DNA from: a virus
Strand: one strand, 5' to 3'
Virus record (IMG/VR): IMGVR_UViG_3300043465_000630
Span: 1 to 36,805 of that record
DNA: 36,805 bases
Every line of letters starts with the position of its first letter. Within the stretch, counting starts at the first letter, position 1. Under the pieces are notes generated by a model. It worked only from the letters and a program-made list of their open reading frames with translations, searched no databases and was not told the DNA's origin. Made by a program: the position numbers and the translations under genes. This document shows, piece by piece, positions 24,412 to 31,687 of this stretch.

Positions 24412-25917
24412 TCAATTGTCGAAGAGCAAGGTGTCTGTCTCGAACGACATGACTTCTGGGTCAGTACCCGTTCCAACGTAAGGCCAAGTGAAGGTCAGTA
24501 CGCCTGAGTACTTGTAGCCGATAAGCCCCTTAGCAGTTTCTGAGGAAGTAAGCTGTACGACTGCGTATGGAGCACCTGACGTTCCTGTACCTACAGGATC
24601 GGTGAAGGCTGCTGTGCCTGTGATGATGCGTGTGCTGTCTGTTTCCTTGGCACGCTTGATTACAAAGGTTGCTGTGGCGTCAGCGAAGTTCAGAGAGCCT
24701 GTAGACGAGATCTGGTTGCCATCTGTGTCTACAATCGGAATCTGGATAGAACGACCGTTGGCAGTCGTGTAGGAGTCTCCAATCGTGAGAGTATCGGGAA
24801 ACTCAGTGATGGTTCCGGGAGTGAGTACAGATGCAGCTAACAGTGAACTTATGCCCGATGTCGTACCAATCAGGTCTGTCTTGGCTTTTACTTCCAGTAG
24901 AGTAGCCTGTGAGGCATCACCTGCACCACCACCACTCGGAGCAAGCTCAAGCATATTGGCAGTGAACTGGTAAGCAGCACCGTCTACAACCAGTCCGGTA
25001 TCAACCTTGTCTAAAATAGTTTTAGCTGCGGCCAATGCAGTACTCGTCGCCAGCCCACTCTGAATCTGACTAACCGGATGGATATGCAGCGACACGATCG
25101 TAAACGCCACCCCGTTGACCGGAACCGATGTCAACGCCTCCTCTAAGATAATCGTCTTTGTGGCTCCAATATAGTCGTAAATCGCCCGAACCTGTCCGGC
25201 CAATGCCCCATCGGTGAACACCAGCATCGAGTCATTATAGAAGTTATCGACCGCTGAATCGAGTCCAGTAACGAACGTAGTTGTGGTCGCAGACGCATCA
25301 ATGACAGTTGAGTCGATTTGTTGGAATGCAGTTGTTTGACGAAGTCGCTTACCAGATGAAGTGGCGACATTATGCGTGGCACCTGTTAGTGGCTCGTCCC
25401 AGATCAGGTCAACCAGTGCGGCAGTAGCAGTGGAGTCCAGTGCCGCTGCTATTCGTCCGGATTCCAAGGCTGCTGGAATTCGCGTCTGGATGTCGTTCGT
25501 GTCGCTCTGCACCGTTGCAATAGCCGCAAGGACAACATCGTCAGCAGTGCCAAGGGCTGTCGCGAGTTCCGCGTTCGTGGGCAGGTCATCTACAGTACTT
25601 GTCGTTGCTTTGAATGCTGTGATTGGAGCCGATTGAGTCACAGTCGTGTCGCCGCTAACCACCGCAGTGATCCAGAGTTCATAATATTCACCCTCGGCAA
25701 ACCCGTTGCCTGTGGTCACATCGACGCTAAACCTGTAAACGCCCGTTGTGATGTTTGCAACTGTAACCGTAGCCGCTAGTGTTGTTCCGTCACTGATCTT
25801 GTAAACCAGACCTGTCGGAAGGCTATCTGCATTTTTGTTGGCTCCCGTGGAAGGGTTGTACGTGGCCAAAGTGCCACGCAGCGTCGTCGTTAGTTTGGCC
25901 TCATCAAATGATGGCAT
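24412..25917 (-). CDS. Large virion appendage-type protein, apparently chimeric
   Basis: 501 residues. The N-terminal 120 resemble an immunoglobulin-like or BppU-type adaptor domain ('ATVTVANITTGVYRFSVDVTTGNGFAEGEYYELWI'). Residues 125-210 carry helical, Ala/Asp-rich text of a kind common in phage appendages: 'DLPTNAELATALGTADDVVL', 'SDTNDIQTRIPAALESGRIA' and 'IWDEPLTGATHNVATSSGKR'. The C-terminal 160 form beta domains. DNA style changes near 25.05 kb, CpG-rich before it in coding order and like the terL region after it. That suggests the 5' part was replaced by recombination. Lies just upstream of terL. Likely tail fibre or head fibre; partner unknown. Confidence 0.65.
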   Translation of the reverse strand: MPSFDEAKLTTTLRGTLATYNPSTGANKNADSLPTGLVYKISDGTTLAATVTVANITTGVYRFSVDVTTGNGFAEGEYYELWITAVVSGDTTVTQSAPITAFKATTSTVDDLPTNAELATALGTADDVVLAAIATVQSDTNDIQTRIPAALESGRIAAALDSTATAALVDLIWDEPLTGATHNVATSSGKRLRQTTAFQQIDSTVIDASATTTTFVTGLDSAVDNFYNDSMLVFTDGALAGQVRAIYDYIGATKTIILEEALTSVPVNGVAFTIVSLHIHPVSQIQSGLATSTALAAAKTILDKVDTGLVVDGAAYQFTANMLELAPSGGGAGDASQATLLEVKAKTDLIGTTSGISSLLAASVLTPGTITEFPDTLTIGDSYTTANGRSIQIPIVDTDGNQISSTGSLNFADATATFVIKRAKETDSTRIITGTAAFTDPVGTGTSGAPYAVVQLTSSETAKGLIGYKYSGVLTFTWPYVGTGTDPEVMSFETDTLLFDN

Positions 25918-25918
25918 G

Positions 25919-26740
25919 TCAAGACGCTCCTATGACTTCGAGAGAACCGACATTGCCGGTGAATATGTTGTAACGCAGGGATGCCAGAACTGAAACTCGT
26001 GACCTGCGACGTGGAGCGAGTTCGTAGGCGATGCCGCGACGTGAGGCGAGGATGCGGATTTCGTTTTCGGAAACTACTCTGTGATAAATCCTTACATCTA
26101 ACATTTGCCCGTTGAAGTTTCTGCCGGAAACGAACGTGAAGTCTACGCCAAGCACTAACTTATTTGCACTCGTAATCGGTGACACAGCGGCAGTTTTCGA
26201 GCCAACAAGCGAACCGTTAAGATATACCTTATACGTGCTTCCGTCTGCCATCCCTGCAATATGCTGCCATGAGCCATTAGCCACAGTTCCACCAGCAACA
26301 AAACTTACAGCATTTTCGTCGTAAGAAAACTGGATAGCACCAGAGCGAAGTCGAAAAAACATAGGCCCGCCGCTTTGGTCGCTACAGACGACTCCCTGAA
26401 ATCCAGACGTACCACCAGATACGTTGACCGGCTTAATCCATGCGGAAACAAAAAACGGCAGTGAGTTTATTAAAGCACTCCCACTAGCTCCCATATCCAC
26501 ATAGTCGTTCGATCCGTCGAAATCCAGTGCGTACGATTTATCGGTGGCAACCAAGTCCGTTCCTGGGTCCATGTTTGTGAGTGTTCCGTGATTTCCCCTG
26601 CCGCTCCAGTCCCTGAGCGTCAAGCCAGTCGGACCCAGCCCCGGATTCCACGCACCGACGCAACCACGCCATAACTCTGGATAGAGCGGCTGTCCGTCGC
26701 GTGGTGAAAATCCGTTGGCGTATGATCCGGGAAGTATCAT
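25919..26740 (-). CDS. LamG/concanavalin-like appendage protein, copy 1
   Basis: 273 residues. A concanavalin-type lectin fold occupies about 30-225: 'ALDFDGSNDYVDMG', 'FFVSAWIKPVNVSGG', 'WQHIAGMADGSTYKVYLNGSL' and 'NGQMLDVRIYHRVVSENEI' are the strand order of LamG_3 domains. The first 30 residues (MILPGSYANGFSPRDGQPLY...) and the 'GIAYELAPRRRSR' tail are shared with the next gene. Such domains bind glycans and are common on phage surface fibres. Start ATG at 26740 overlaps the upstream stop. A receptor-binding role is inferred. Confidence 0.8.
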   Translation of the reverse strand: MILPGSYANGFSPRDGQPLYPELWRGCVGAWNPGLGPTGLTLRDWSGRGNHGTLTNMDPGTDLVATDKSYALDFDGSNDYVDMGASGSALINSLPFFVSAWIKPVNVSGGTSGFQGVVCSDQSGGPMFFRLRSGAIQFSYDENAVSFVAGGTVANGSWQHIAGMADGSTYKVYLNGSLVGSKTAAVSPITSANKLVLGVDFTFVSGRNFNGQMLDVRIYHRVVSENEIRILASRRGIAYELAPRRRSRVSVLASLRYNIFTGNVGSLEVIGAS

Positions 26741-27525
26741 CGTGCCCCTCGCAGGATCGACGGACGGAGAGCGGAGAACCCCGATGTTATAACTACTGCC
26801 CGTGAACGCCGACGTGGTGCCATCTCGTAGGCGATGCCTGGGCGTGTCGAGTACAGGCGAATTAAATTTTCACTCAATGCGGTATTAAAAATCATCATGT
26901 CGCTAATGCTGCCATTTAGCACTAGCGACGTGACCCCAGTGTTAGTAAATCCTGATCCTATTCTCGCCTCGCCGTTTGTGTAGTTTGCCGTCCGGCTTGC
27001 GGATTTTTCGAGAATGCCCGACACATAGACGCGAGACGTTGTTCCATCGTAAGACGCAGCCAGTGCATACCATACGTCATTTTGCAGCGTCGTTGTGCCC
27101 GTGTCGACATTGGCTCCGTCGATGGCCGTTTCGAATTTTGAGGTAGATGTCAATCTCGTCGTAATGTATGTGCCGCCGCCGCCAATTCTGCCTTGACTAA
27201 ATGGTATTTGCAGCGTGCCGAGCGATGCTGGGCGTACCCAGTGCATGATCGTAAATCGTCCCGATGGTATTGGTGCATCGTTCGTCAGATTGACATAATC
27301 ATCCGATCCGTCGAACGTCACGGCATATTTTCCGTGCGCCGGACCCCACGTCGGCCCGCCCGTCAGTGTGCCATGATTTCCGCGTCCACTCCAATCACGC
27401 AACGTCAACCCGCTCGGCCCCAAGCATGGTGCAGCCGCGAAAACGCAACCACGCCACAACTCTGGATAGAGCGGCATCCCGTCGCGTGGTGCGAATCCGT
27501 TAGCATATGATGCTGGCAGTATCAC
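26737..27525 (-). CDS. LamG/concanavalin-like appendage protein, copy 2 (paralogue)
   Basis: 262 residues starting at GTG 27523-27525 (GTGA overlap with the upstream stop). Domain order equals its neighbour: 'AVTFDGSDDYVNLT', 'FTIMHWVRPASLG', 'WYALAASYDGTTSRVYVSG' and 'NGSISDMMIFNTALSENLI', ending 'RPGIAYEMAPRRRSRA'. The N-terminal 30 residues and the last conserved motif are nearly identical to copy 1, also at DNA level, while the sugar-binding core is strongly diverged. This looks like an old tandem duplication with conserved attachment ends and variable lectin face. Confidence 0.8.
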   Translation of the reverse strand: MILPASYANGFAPRDGMPLYPELWRGCVFAAAPCLGPSGLTLRDWSGRGNHGTLTGGPTWGPAHGKYAVTFDGSDDYVNLTNDAPIPSGRFTIMHWVRPASLGTLQIPFSQGRIGGGGTYITTRLTSTSKFETAIDGANVDTGTTTLQNDVWYALAASYDGTTSRVYVSGILEKSASRTANYTNGEARIGSGFTNTGVTSLVLNGSISDMMIFNTALSENLIRLYSTRPGIAYEMAPRRRSRAVVITSGFSALRPSILRGAR

Positions 27526-28052
27526 TCTTCAATGCTTTCTTCAAGCGGCACTAATCGGATAACCTGATTCGTGTCAGTGCTATGAAACGCAGCGCCACTG
27601 CGATTATCTACCACCAGATTTAAGTAACGTGACTTCGGAAAAATCACACCAACTAAACATTTCTGAACTGTCGCTGTCGTTTGAGCAGTACAAATATGTG
27701 CCCCTAAAAACTCAAGCTGCTTGGTCGATGCGTCCAGATTGCTACTGTAACCACTGTATGCTGCATCGGTTCCGCTGGTGCCGCCAAGTCCCGCCCCTGT
27801 GGTCGTATACCATGACGCAAACAGGTTCACCGCGTTGCCTGCTGTCGGTGTCGCAGCAAACTCAAACTCCGTCTCGATCCGCCATCGCTGTGCCCACAAT
27901 GCACCGAGGTCGAGTGTAACGGCCTGCCGTCCGCCTGCTGTAGTTCCGTTGCCGTTTGCGAGCGATGCCAGCGTGATTGCAGCATCACCGCCGCTGTTTT
28001 TTATGGTTTTGGCAGTACCGCCGAAAATCTTAAAGTAATCCGGAAGGGCCAT
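27522..28052 (-). CDS. Hypothetical virion-type protein
   Basis: 176 residues, beta-rich and low in Lys: 'AITLASLANGNGTTAGGRQAVTLDLGALWAQRWRIETEFEF', then a Gly/Thr/Ser stretch and 'SRYLNLVVDNRSGAAFHSTDTNQVIRLVPL'. No named family recognised, but this 'LASLANG...VDLG' form recurs in phage structural operons as far as I recall. Overlaps both neighbours. Probably part of the same appendage as the LamG proteins. Confidence 0.6.
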   Translation of the reverse strand: MALPDYFKIFGGTAKTIKNSGGDAAITLASLANGNGTTAGGRQAVTLDLGALWAQRWRIETEFEFAATPTAGNAVNLFASWYTTTGAGLGGTSGTDAAYSGYSSNLDASTKQLEFLGAHICTAQTTATVQKCLVGVIFPKSRYLNLVVDNRSGAAFHSTDTNQVIRLVPLEESIEE

Positions 28053-28474
28053 TAGTTACCTCTGCAATCTGAGACTTGATTTGATGTGATTACCTGACTC
28101 ACCGTGGCCCGTGCATCCATGTCAATCGCCTGCTGTGATGTCACCAGTCCGACCGCAACCAGACCGGCCAGCATCCCCACGACTTCAGGCATATCGAAAT
28201 CGATAGGTCTGCCGGATTTGACCCAATCGAGAAACGTGATGCACACGCCCTTGATCTCATCCGGAGTGCCGGACGACTCGCGAGCAATCGTGATCTTGGC
28301 CCAGACTCCGTTGACGCTTGCGTCATACTGGATATCGGCAGCAGGGACCGGAACGCGGATCGTTGGTGCAATTGCCGAGCATCGCTCAGCACATAGCTGG
28401 TCACGAGACGCGACGAAGTGACCGAGGGCCACGCTGTCGGATTCGATCAGTGTTTTTAGTTCTGCGTTCGTCAT
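28052..28474 (-). CDS. Hypothetical small phage protein, first gene of the structural operon
   Basis: 140 residues from ATG at 28472-28474 (MTNAELKTLIESDSVALGHF), chosen because GAGG lies seven bases before it. A longer frame adds 14 residues without a ribosome site. The N-terminal helix and the 'RDQLCAERCSAIAPT' segment recur in small proteins beside phage appendage genes; function unknown. The C-terminal half is helical ('LAGLVAVGLVTSQQAIDMDARA'). Downstream neighbour starts within its TAATG stop. It follows a promoter and a long 5' hairpin. Confidence 0.6.
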   Translation of the reverse strand: MTNAELKTLIESDSVALGHFVASRDQLCAERCSAIAPTIRVPVPAADIQYDASVNGVWAKITIARESSGTPDEIKGVCITFLDWVKSGRPIDFDMPEVVGMLAGLVAVGLVTSQQAIDMDARATVSQVITSNQVSDCRGN

Positions 28475-28558
28475 GTTTTCCTCAATGTTTCTGACAGCAG
28501 CGGAATCGAAGTCCACTGCTACTTAACCAGCTAAACATCATAGCAGTAACGAAGAAAG

Positions 28559-28620
28559 CCCACAGGGACTCAAAGTCTCCTTGAATACCTGCGTAATGGT
28601 GTCGAGACTGAGTATGTGGG
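28559..28620 (-). promoter_or_regulatory. Long imperfect hairpin in the leader of the structural operon
   Basis: Three stem blocks pair in order: CCCACA/TGTGGG, ACTC/GAGT and AGTCTC/GAGACT (16 pairs, two small interruptions, 24-base loop). The promoter at 28631-28659 would start RNA near 28624, so this hairpin would form at the extreme 5' end. It could protect the mRNA or act as a control element. As a terminator of the upstream gene it is weaker: on the minus strand CTTTCTTCG follows. Confidence 0.5.
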
Positions 28621-28630
28621 TTGTACCGTG

Positions 28631-28659
28631 AGAGTATCAAGCTGGCTTATGAGTGTCAA
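28631..28659 (-). promoter_or_regulatory. Promoter upstream of the structural operon (TTGACA-17-TACTCT)
   Basis: Minus strand: consensus -35 TTGACA (28659-28654), 17-base spacer, -10 TACTCT within TGATACTCT (28639-28631). It overlaps the 3' end of the small membrane-protein gene. One of five similar sites; it is the best placed to drive the genes from 28.5 kb leftward. Confidence 0.65.
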
Positions 28660-28897
28660 CGTGATTCTGTTCATTTTGCTCTCTTTGGTACACTGTAAGC
28701 TGGCCCTTCATCTCACCGACACTTGTCGAGATCTCTCTAATCTCTTCGTGTAGCTCTTCAATGCGTATGCGGGACTCTCTGTGCTCAGACTTACATTCCT
28801 GTAGCTGTTTCGCTACCCAATGGCCTACACTCGTGGCTACGCCGCCTAATGCTGTGACTGCTGAAATTGCGACAGTAATCAAAGTTGGATCATCCAT
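28637..28897 (-). CDS. Small membrane-anchored coiled-coil protein
   Basis: 86 residues. One hydrophobic segment near the start ('ITVAISAVTALGGVATSVGHWVA', about 7-29) is followed by a charged helix ('HRESRIRIEELHEEIREISTSVGEMKGQL'). This arrangement is common for small phage proteins near lysis genes, including some holins and haemolysin-XhlA-like proteins. No endolysin lies next to it in this window, so a lysis role is only a possibility. The ribosome site is weak. Confidence 0.6.
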   Translation of the reverse strand: MDDPTLITVAISAVTALGGVATSVGHWVAKQLQECKSEHRESRIRIEELHEEIREISTSVGEMKGQLTVYQREQNEQNHVDTHKPA

Positions 28898-28902
28898 TAG
28901 GC

Positions 28903-28931
28903 TTGTCCCGCAAAGGCAGACTGTTTATTGT
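28903..28931 (+). promoter_or_regulatory. Possible promoter for the DUF559 gene
   Basis: TTGTCC, 17 bases, TATTGT just before the very strong GGGAGGAGG ribosome site. It does not match the TACNNT family seen at the other sites. Weak evidence. Confidence 0.3.
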
Positions 28932-28948
28932 TATGGGAGGAGGTGTTT

Positions 28949-29338
28949 ATGTACCGACTAAAACGAAAGATACCGCGTAAGAAGAAACGATGCAAGGCCG
29001 CTACTGAGGCTTACGCACTGATTCTTCGAAAGAACATGACTAAAGCCGAAGCACTCTTCTGGAAGTTTCTGAAGAAGAGACAGAAGACATGGCTGCATAC
29101 GTTCGATCCGCAGGCTGTAGTTCACGGTTACATACCCGACTTCTATTGCCCTTCATTATTTCTGGCAGTAGAAATAGATGGCAGGATTCACGACAGGAAG
29201 AACGTAAAGCGTAACGACCGCATAAGGACCCGAAGGCTTAACAAACACGGCGTTACTGTCATAAGATTCAGGAACAGCGATGTGTTCAGTGGGGTGCAGA
29301 AACTGCTGGATATACTGGAGGAAGTAGCACTGGATTAA
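28949..29338 (+). CDS. DUF559 (Vsr-like, PD-(D/E)xK) endonuclease
   Basis: 129 residues. Start ATG at 28949-28951 is set by GGGAGGAGG seven bases upstream. A Lys/Arg-rich N-terminus (1-20) is followed by the DUF559 core: 'MTKAEALFWKFLKKRQ' (30-45), 'GYIPDFYCPSLFLAVEIDGR' (60-79; Asp64, Glu75, Asp77), His81 and 'TVIRFRNSDVFSGVQKLLDIL'. The family shares the Vsr mismatch-endonuclease fold. In phages it often appears as a stand-alone, possibly mobile nuclease. It lies on the plus strand against minus-strand neighbours and ends four bases inside the next convergent gene, consistent with later insertion. Target unknown. Confidence 0.85.
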   Translation: MYRLKRKIPRKKKRCKAATEAYALILRKNMTKAEALFWKFLKKRQKTWLHTFDPQAVVHGYIPDFYCPSLFLAVEIDGRIHDRKNVKRNDRIRTRRLNKHGVTVIRFRNSDVFSGVQKLLDILEEVALD

Positions 29339-29607
29339 CGACGATAGCCCAACCCATGTAACTGGATGGCTAGACCATGGGTAATGGCTTCTTCAGTCTT
29401 ATCGGTCAGTACACAGGTCAATCCTGTCTCGTGCAGCACAGCATGGATGACCTCATGTAATTCGATCAGTGCAGGAGACATGTTCGTATGCTCCTCCAGA
29501 TCGTCAGCAATGGTGATTACAGCGTTGCATGGGTCACACAGCCCAAAGTTACCGGGAATGCTGCCACGCCGCACTGTATAGCTTCGCCCACAGATTTTAA
29601 GTTTCAT
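29335..29607 (-). CDS. Mini zinc metalloprotease-like protein (HExxH)
   Basis: 90 residues. 'LIELHEVIHAVLHETG' contains HEVIH (51-55) in a helix, and 'TEEAITHGLAIQL' 17 residues later offers a Glu third ligand, the zincin pattern of ImmA/IrrE-like and phage putative metallopeptidases. Two Cys (24, 27: CDPC) precede it. The small size suggests a minimal zincin; ImmA-like proteases usually exceed 130 residues. Translationally coupled to the phosphoesterase gene (ATGA) and convergent with the DUF559 gene. Substrate unknown. Confidence 0.72.
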   Translation of the reverse strand: MKLKICGRSYTVRRGSIPGNFGLCDPCNAVITIADDLEEHTNMSPALIELHEVIHAVLHETGLTCVLTDKTEEAITHGLAIQLHGLGYRR

Positions 29608-30293
29608 GTTAGCGGCATCCTCTCGAAAAATGCTGTTTGTGAGTCAATCACTACACCACATCCAATTATCGGTTTCGCTGAAAATTTGATACCGTAATCC
29701 ATCTGCATGTGTTTGCGGTCTATTCCGCAGCCAACTTGCATACCAAATATGATGCTGGCTTCATTAGCGTGGTACCAGACTCCTCCTTGGGAGTGGTAAT
29801 GACCTTGCACTACGGACATAAACTCAGCGTGAGCATTCTTAAGGGCAGCGAACTGACCTCCCTTACCTTGGTCTCCGTGCTGATAGAGCACGTCATTGAT
29901 GACCAGTTTGTGGTATCGAGGGAAGACTTCCCATCCTCTGGGGAGAGAGAAGATACTCTTGAAGTCTCGTAACAGTTTCTGAGGTAAACCAGCAGTGGTG
30001 GCTTGCCGTTGGATGAGGGCGTCGTGGTTGCCCAGCAGGAGCTTAACACGGGGGAAGTACTCTGTGAGAGTATTGATCTGAGCAGCAGCATCATCGAGTT
30101 CTACTGCTGAGGTAGCCTCAACTGACCGCTCATGGTAGCTGATGCAGTGAAGGTCTACCAAGTCTCCAATGTGGATGACTTTGGTACAGCGATACTTCTC
30201 ATAGATCCTGAGAAGGAAGTCAGGATAACCATGGAGCATACATGGTGCATGACAATCACCAATAACCAGAGTAGCAGAAGGTTTAGTCATCAT
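29604..30293 (-). CDS. Calcineurin-like metallophosphoesterase
   Basis: 229 residues from the tandem ATGs at 30293/30290, with GAGAG just upstream. All metal-site motifs are present: GDCHAP (12-17), GDLVDLH (43-49), GNHD (88-91) and 'VVQGHYHSQGG' further on, with a 'YQHGDQGKGG' His between. It can hydrolyse phosphoesters; phage homologues act on nucleotides or nucleic-acid ends, but specificity is unclear. The frame stays open to an ATG at 30413, adding a hydrophobic 40-residue N-terminus. I reject this because a terminator hairpin lies there and no ribosome site is seen, though a membrane-anchored form is not excluded. Confidence 0.82.
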   Translation of the reverse strand: MMTKPSATLVIGDCHAPCMLHGYPDFLLRIYEKYRCTKVIHIGDLVDLHCISYHERSVEATSAVELDDAAAQINTLTEYFPRVKLLLGNHDALIQRQATTAGLPQKLLRDFKSIFSLPRGWEVFPRYHKLVINDVLYQHGDQGKGGQFAALKNAHAEFMSVVQGHYHSQGGVWYHANEASIIFGMQVGCGIDRKHMQMDYGIKFSAKPIIGCGVVIDSQTAFFERMPLT

Positions 30294-30384
30294 ACTCTCA
30301 CTGGGGATGGGAGTAATGAATACTGCGTCTACAGCAGCTAGTGTTACTGTGACCATTGCATACCCCTCTATCCCCACGCACAGT

Positions 30385-30407
30385 AAAAACAAGCCTATGG
30401 TGGCTTG
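30385..30407 (-). terminator. Minus-strand intrinsic terminator
   Basis: Minus strand reads CAAGCC-ACCATA-GGCTTG followed by TTTTT. This is a compact 6-bp stem with a U run, 92 bases before the phosphoesterase start. It could stop antisense transcription coming through the thyX region, end a short RNA, or attenuate the phosphoesterase mRNA. Confidence 0.6.
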
Positions 30408-30804
30408 CTTCATTTAACTGCGAGTAAGTTGAGATATGCAACGTCTTTGTGACCATTGACATGTTCCTCCGTCATATTGCTTAACATCGTTGACGAACAG
30501 GTTACATGTTCCTGCCTCTTCCGATGGTGGCGGCTTATTCATCCGGGGTTTCCACATAGCCGATGGTAAGCTCGGCAAACACGCTGAGGCCTCATCTTCA
30601 CCGATTGGACAGGAATTGTCAATCCATATTTACAAATACTCACAATCTGTACCCTCAGCAGACTCAGATACGCTGGAATGCCTCCAGAATCGCACAGAAT
30701 GGCCCTAGAACGCTGTTGGACCGTCAACATGACTCTATTCATCCTGCGTGGAGAAGGGCTTGTAGAGGCTCCTAGAGCGTCATCAATATTCTTGATACCA
30801 ATGG

Positions 30805-30832
30805 TTGACTAATGCTGTAGATCTGATACAGT
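30805..30832 (+). promoter_or_regulatory. Promoter of the thyX operon (TTGACT-16-TACAGT)
   Basis: TTGACT (30805-30810), 16 bases, then TACAGT (30827-30832) within TGATACAGT. It leaves about 30 bases to the thyX ATG, which has GGAGG. Same layout as the other phage promoters found here. Confidence 0.65.
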
Positions 30833-30868
30833 TCACATAGTTCCCCTTAACACTTTCTGGAGGTAGCA

Positions 30869-31687
30869 ATGTTTAACGCCAAGGTACTGGCAGACAGTAC
30901 CAATCTGTGTGGTAACAGACTGATAACGATGGAGATGACCTACCCACGGTTCATCCACGCAGAGCATCTGAGACATCGGATGTTCAGCTTTAACGTAGCA
31001 TCCAGCAGGGCTATCCCTGTGGAGAAGATGATTGAGCAGGTAGAGAACAATCCTGTTATTCCTATGCACTGGGGTAAGGCTCAGAAGGGTATGCAGGCTT
31101 ACGAAGTGTTGTCAGGACTAGATGCCAATGAGTGCAAGGATTTGTGGCTAACTGCCAGAGACTACTGTCTGGGTGCTGCTGAAGCGATGATGATCAATGG
31201 TCTGCACAAACAGATCATCAATCGCATCCTAGAACCGTGGATGTGGTGTACGGTCATCTGTACTGGCAGCCAAGGTGCGTGGAATAACTTCTGGGCATTG
31301 AGATGTCATCCAGAAGCAGAGCCACACATGCAGAATATTGCAGAGCATACACGAGAGGCTGCTAATGCTTCTGAGACAGACAGGTTGTTTGAGGGTGACT
31401 GGCACCTGCCATTGATAGGATTCGATGGTGATGAGCAGTTATCCGCATCAGACGCTGTAAAGGTGTCTGCTGGTCGATGTGCTCGGGTCAGTTACCTGAC
31501 GCATGATGGTGTACGCAATGTGCAGGCAGATATTGATTTGTGCCAGCGTTTAGTAACATCGAAGCACTTTAGTCCTACAGAACATCAGGCTATGTGCAGT
31601 GAGGTCCTTGATGGGCAGGGCGGCAACCTTGGTACTGGATGGGTTCAGTTTCGTAAGACTTTGATTGGAGAGTATCAATGTCAGTAG
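30869..31687 (+). CDS. thyX: Flavin-dependent thymidylate synthase (ThyX-like)
   Basis: 272 residues. It makes dTMP from dUMP using FAD and methylene-tetrahydrofolate. The ThyX signature is present as RHRMFSFNVASSR (35-47), followed by 'AIPVEKMIEQV' and 'PMHWGKAQKGMQA', the form typical of phage and bacterial divergent ThyX proteins. 'LHKQIINRILEPWMWCTVICTGS' and 'NNFWALRCHPEAEPHMQNIA' provide the substrate-binding Arg region. The C-terminal 'SAGRCARVSYLTHDG' and 'HFSPTEHQA' complete the family. GGAGG precedes the ATG. It starts a plus-strand nucleotide-metabolism operon with the next two genes. Confidence 0.9.
   Translation: MFNAKVLADSTNLCGNRLITMEMTYPRFIHAEHLRHRMFSFNVASSRAIPVEKMIEQVENNPVIPMHWGKAQKGMQAYEVLSGLDANECKDLWLTARDYCLGAAEAMMINGLHKQIINRILEPWMWCTVICTGSQGAWNNFWALRCHPEAEPHMQNIAEHTREAANASETDRLFEGDWHLPLIGFDGDEQLSASDAVKVSAGRCARVSYLTHDGVRNVQADIDLCQRLVTSKHFSPTEHQAMCSEVLDGQGGNLGTGWVQFRKTLIGEYQCQ

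Larger units (their letters stand above)
30294..30868. other. 575-base intergenic region between divergent genes
   Basis: It holds a minus-strand terminator hairpin (30385-30407), two direct copies of ACATGTTCCT (30459-30468 and 30504-30513), and the plus-strand promoter of thyX (30805-30832). Short minus-strand frames with a decent GGAGG site exist near 30470 (a 50-odd codon frame ending just before the phosphoesterase start), but composition does not support a real gene. No RNA gene recognised. Confidence 0.55.

Noticed and set aside
30294-30413. N-terminal hydrophobic extension of the phosphoesterase (start at 30413)
   Set aside because: No ribosome site, and a terminator hairpin lies within it. 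The tandem ATGs at 30293 with GAGAG upstream give a normal-length enzyme. A membrane-anchored form is not fully excluded.
30459-30513. Two ACATGTTCCT copies as operators
   Set aside because: Only two copies 45 bases apart, and parts of the word recur in coding DNA elsewhere; too little to call an operator.
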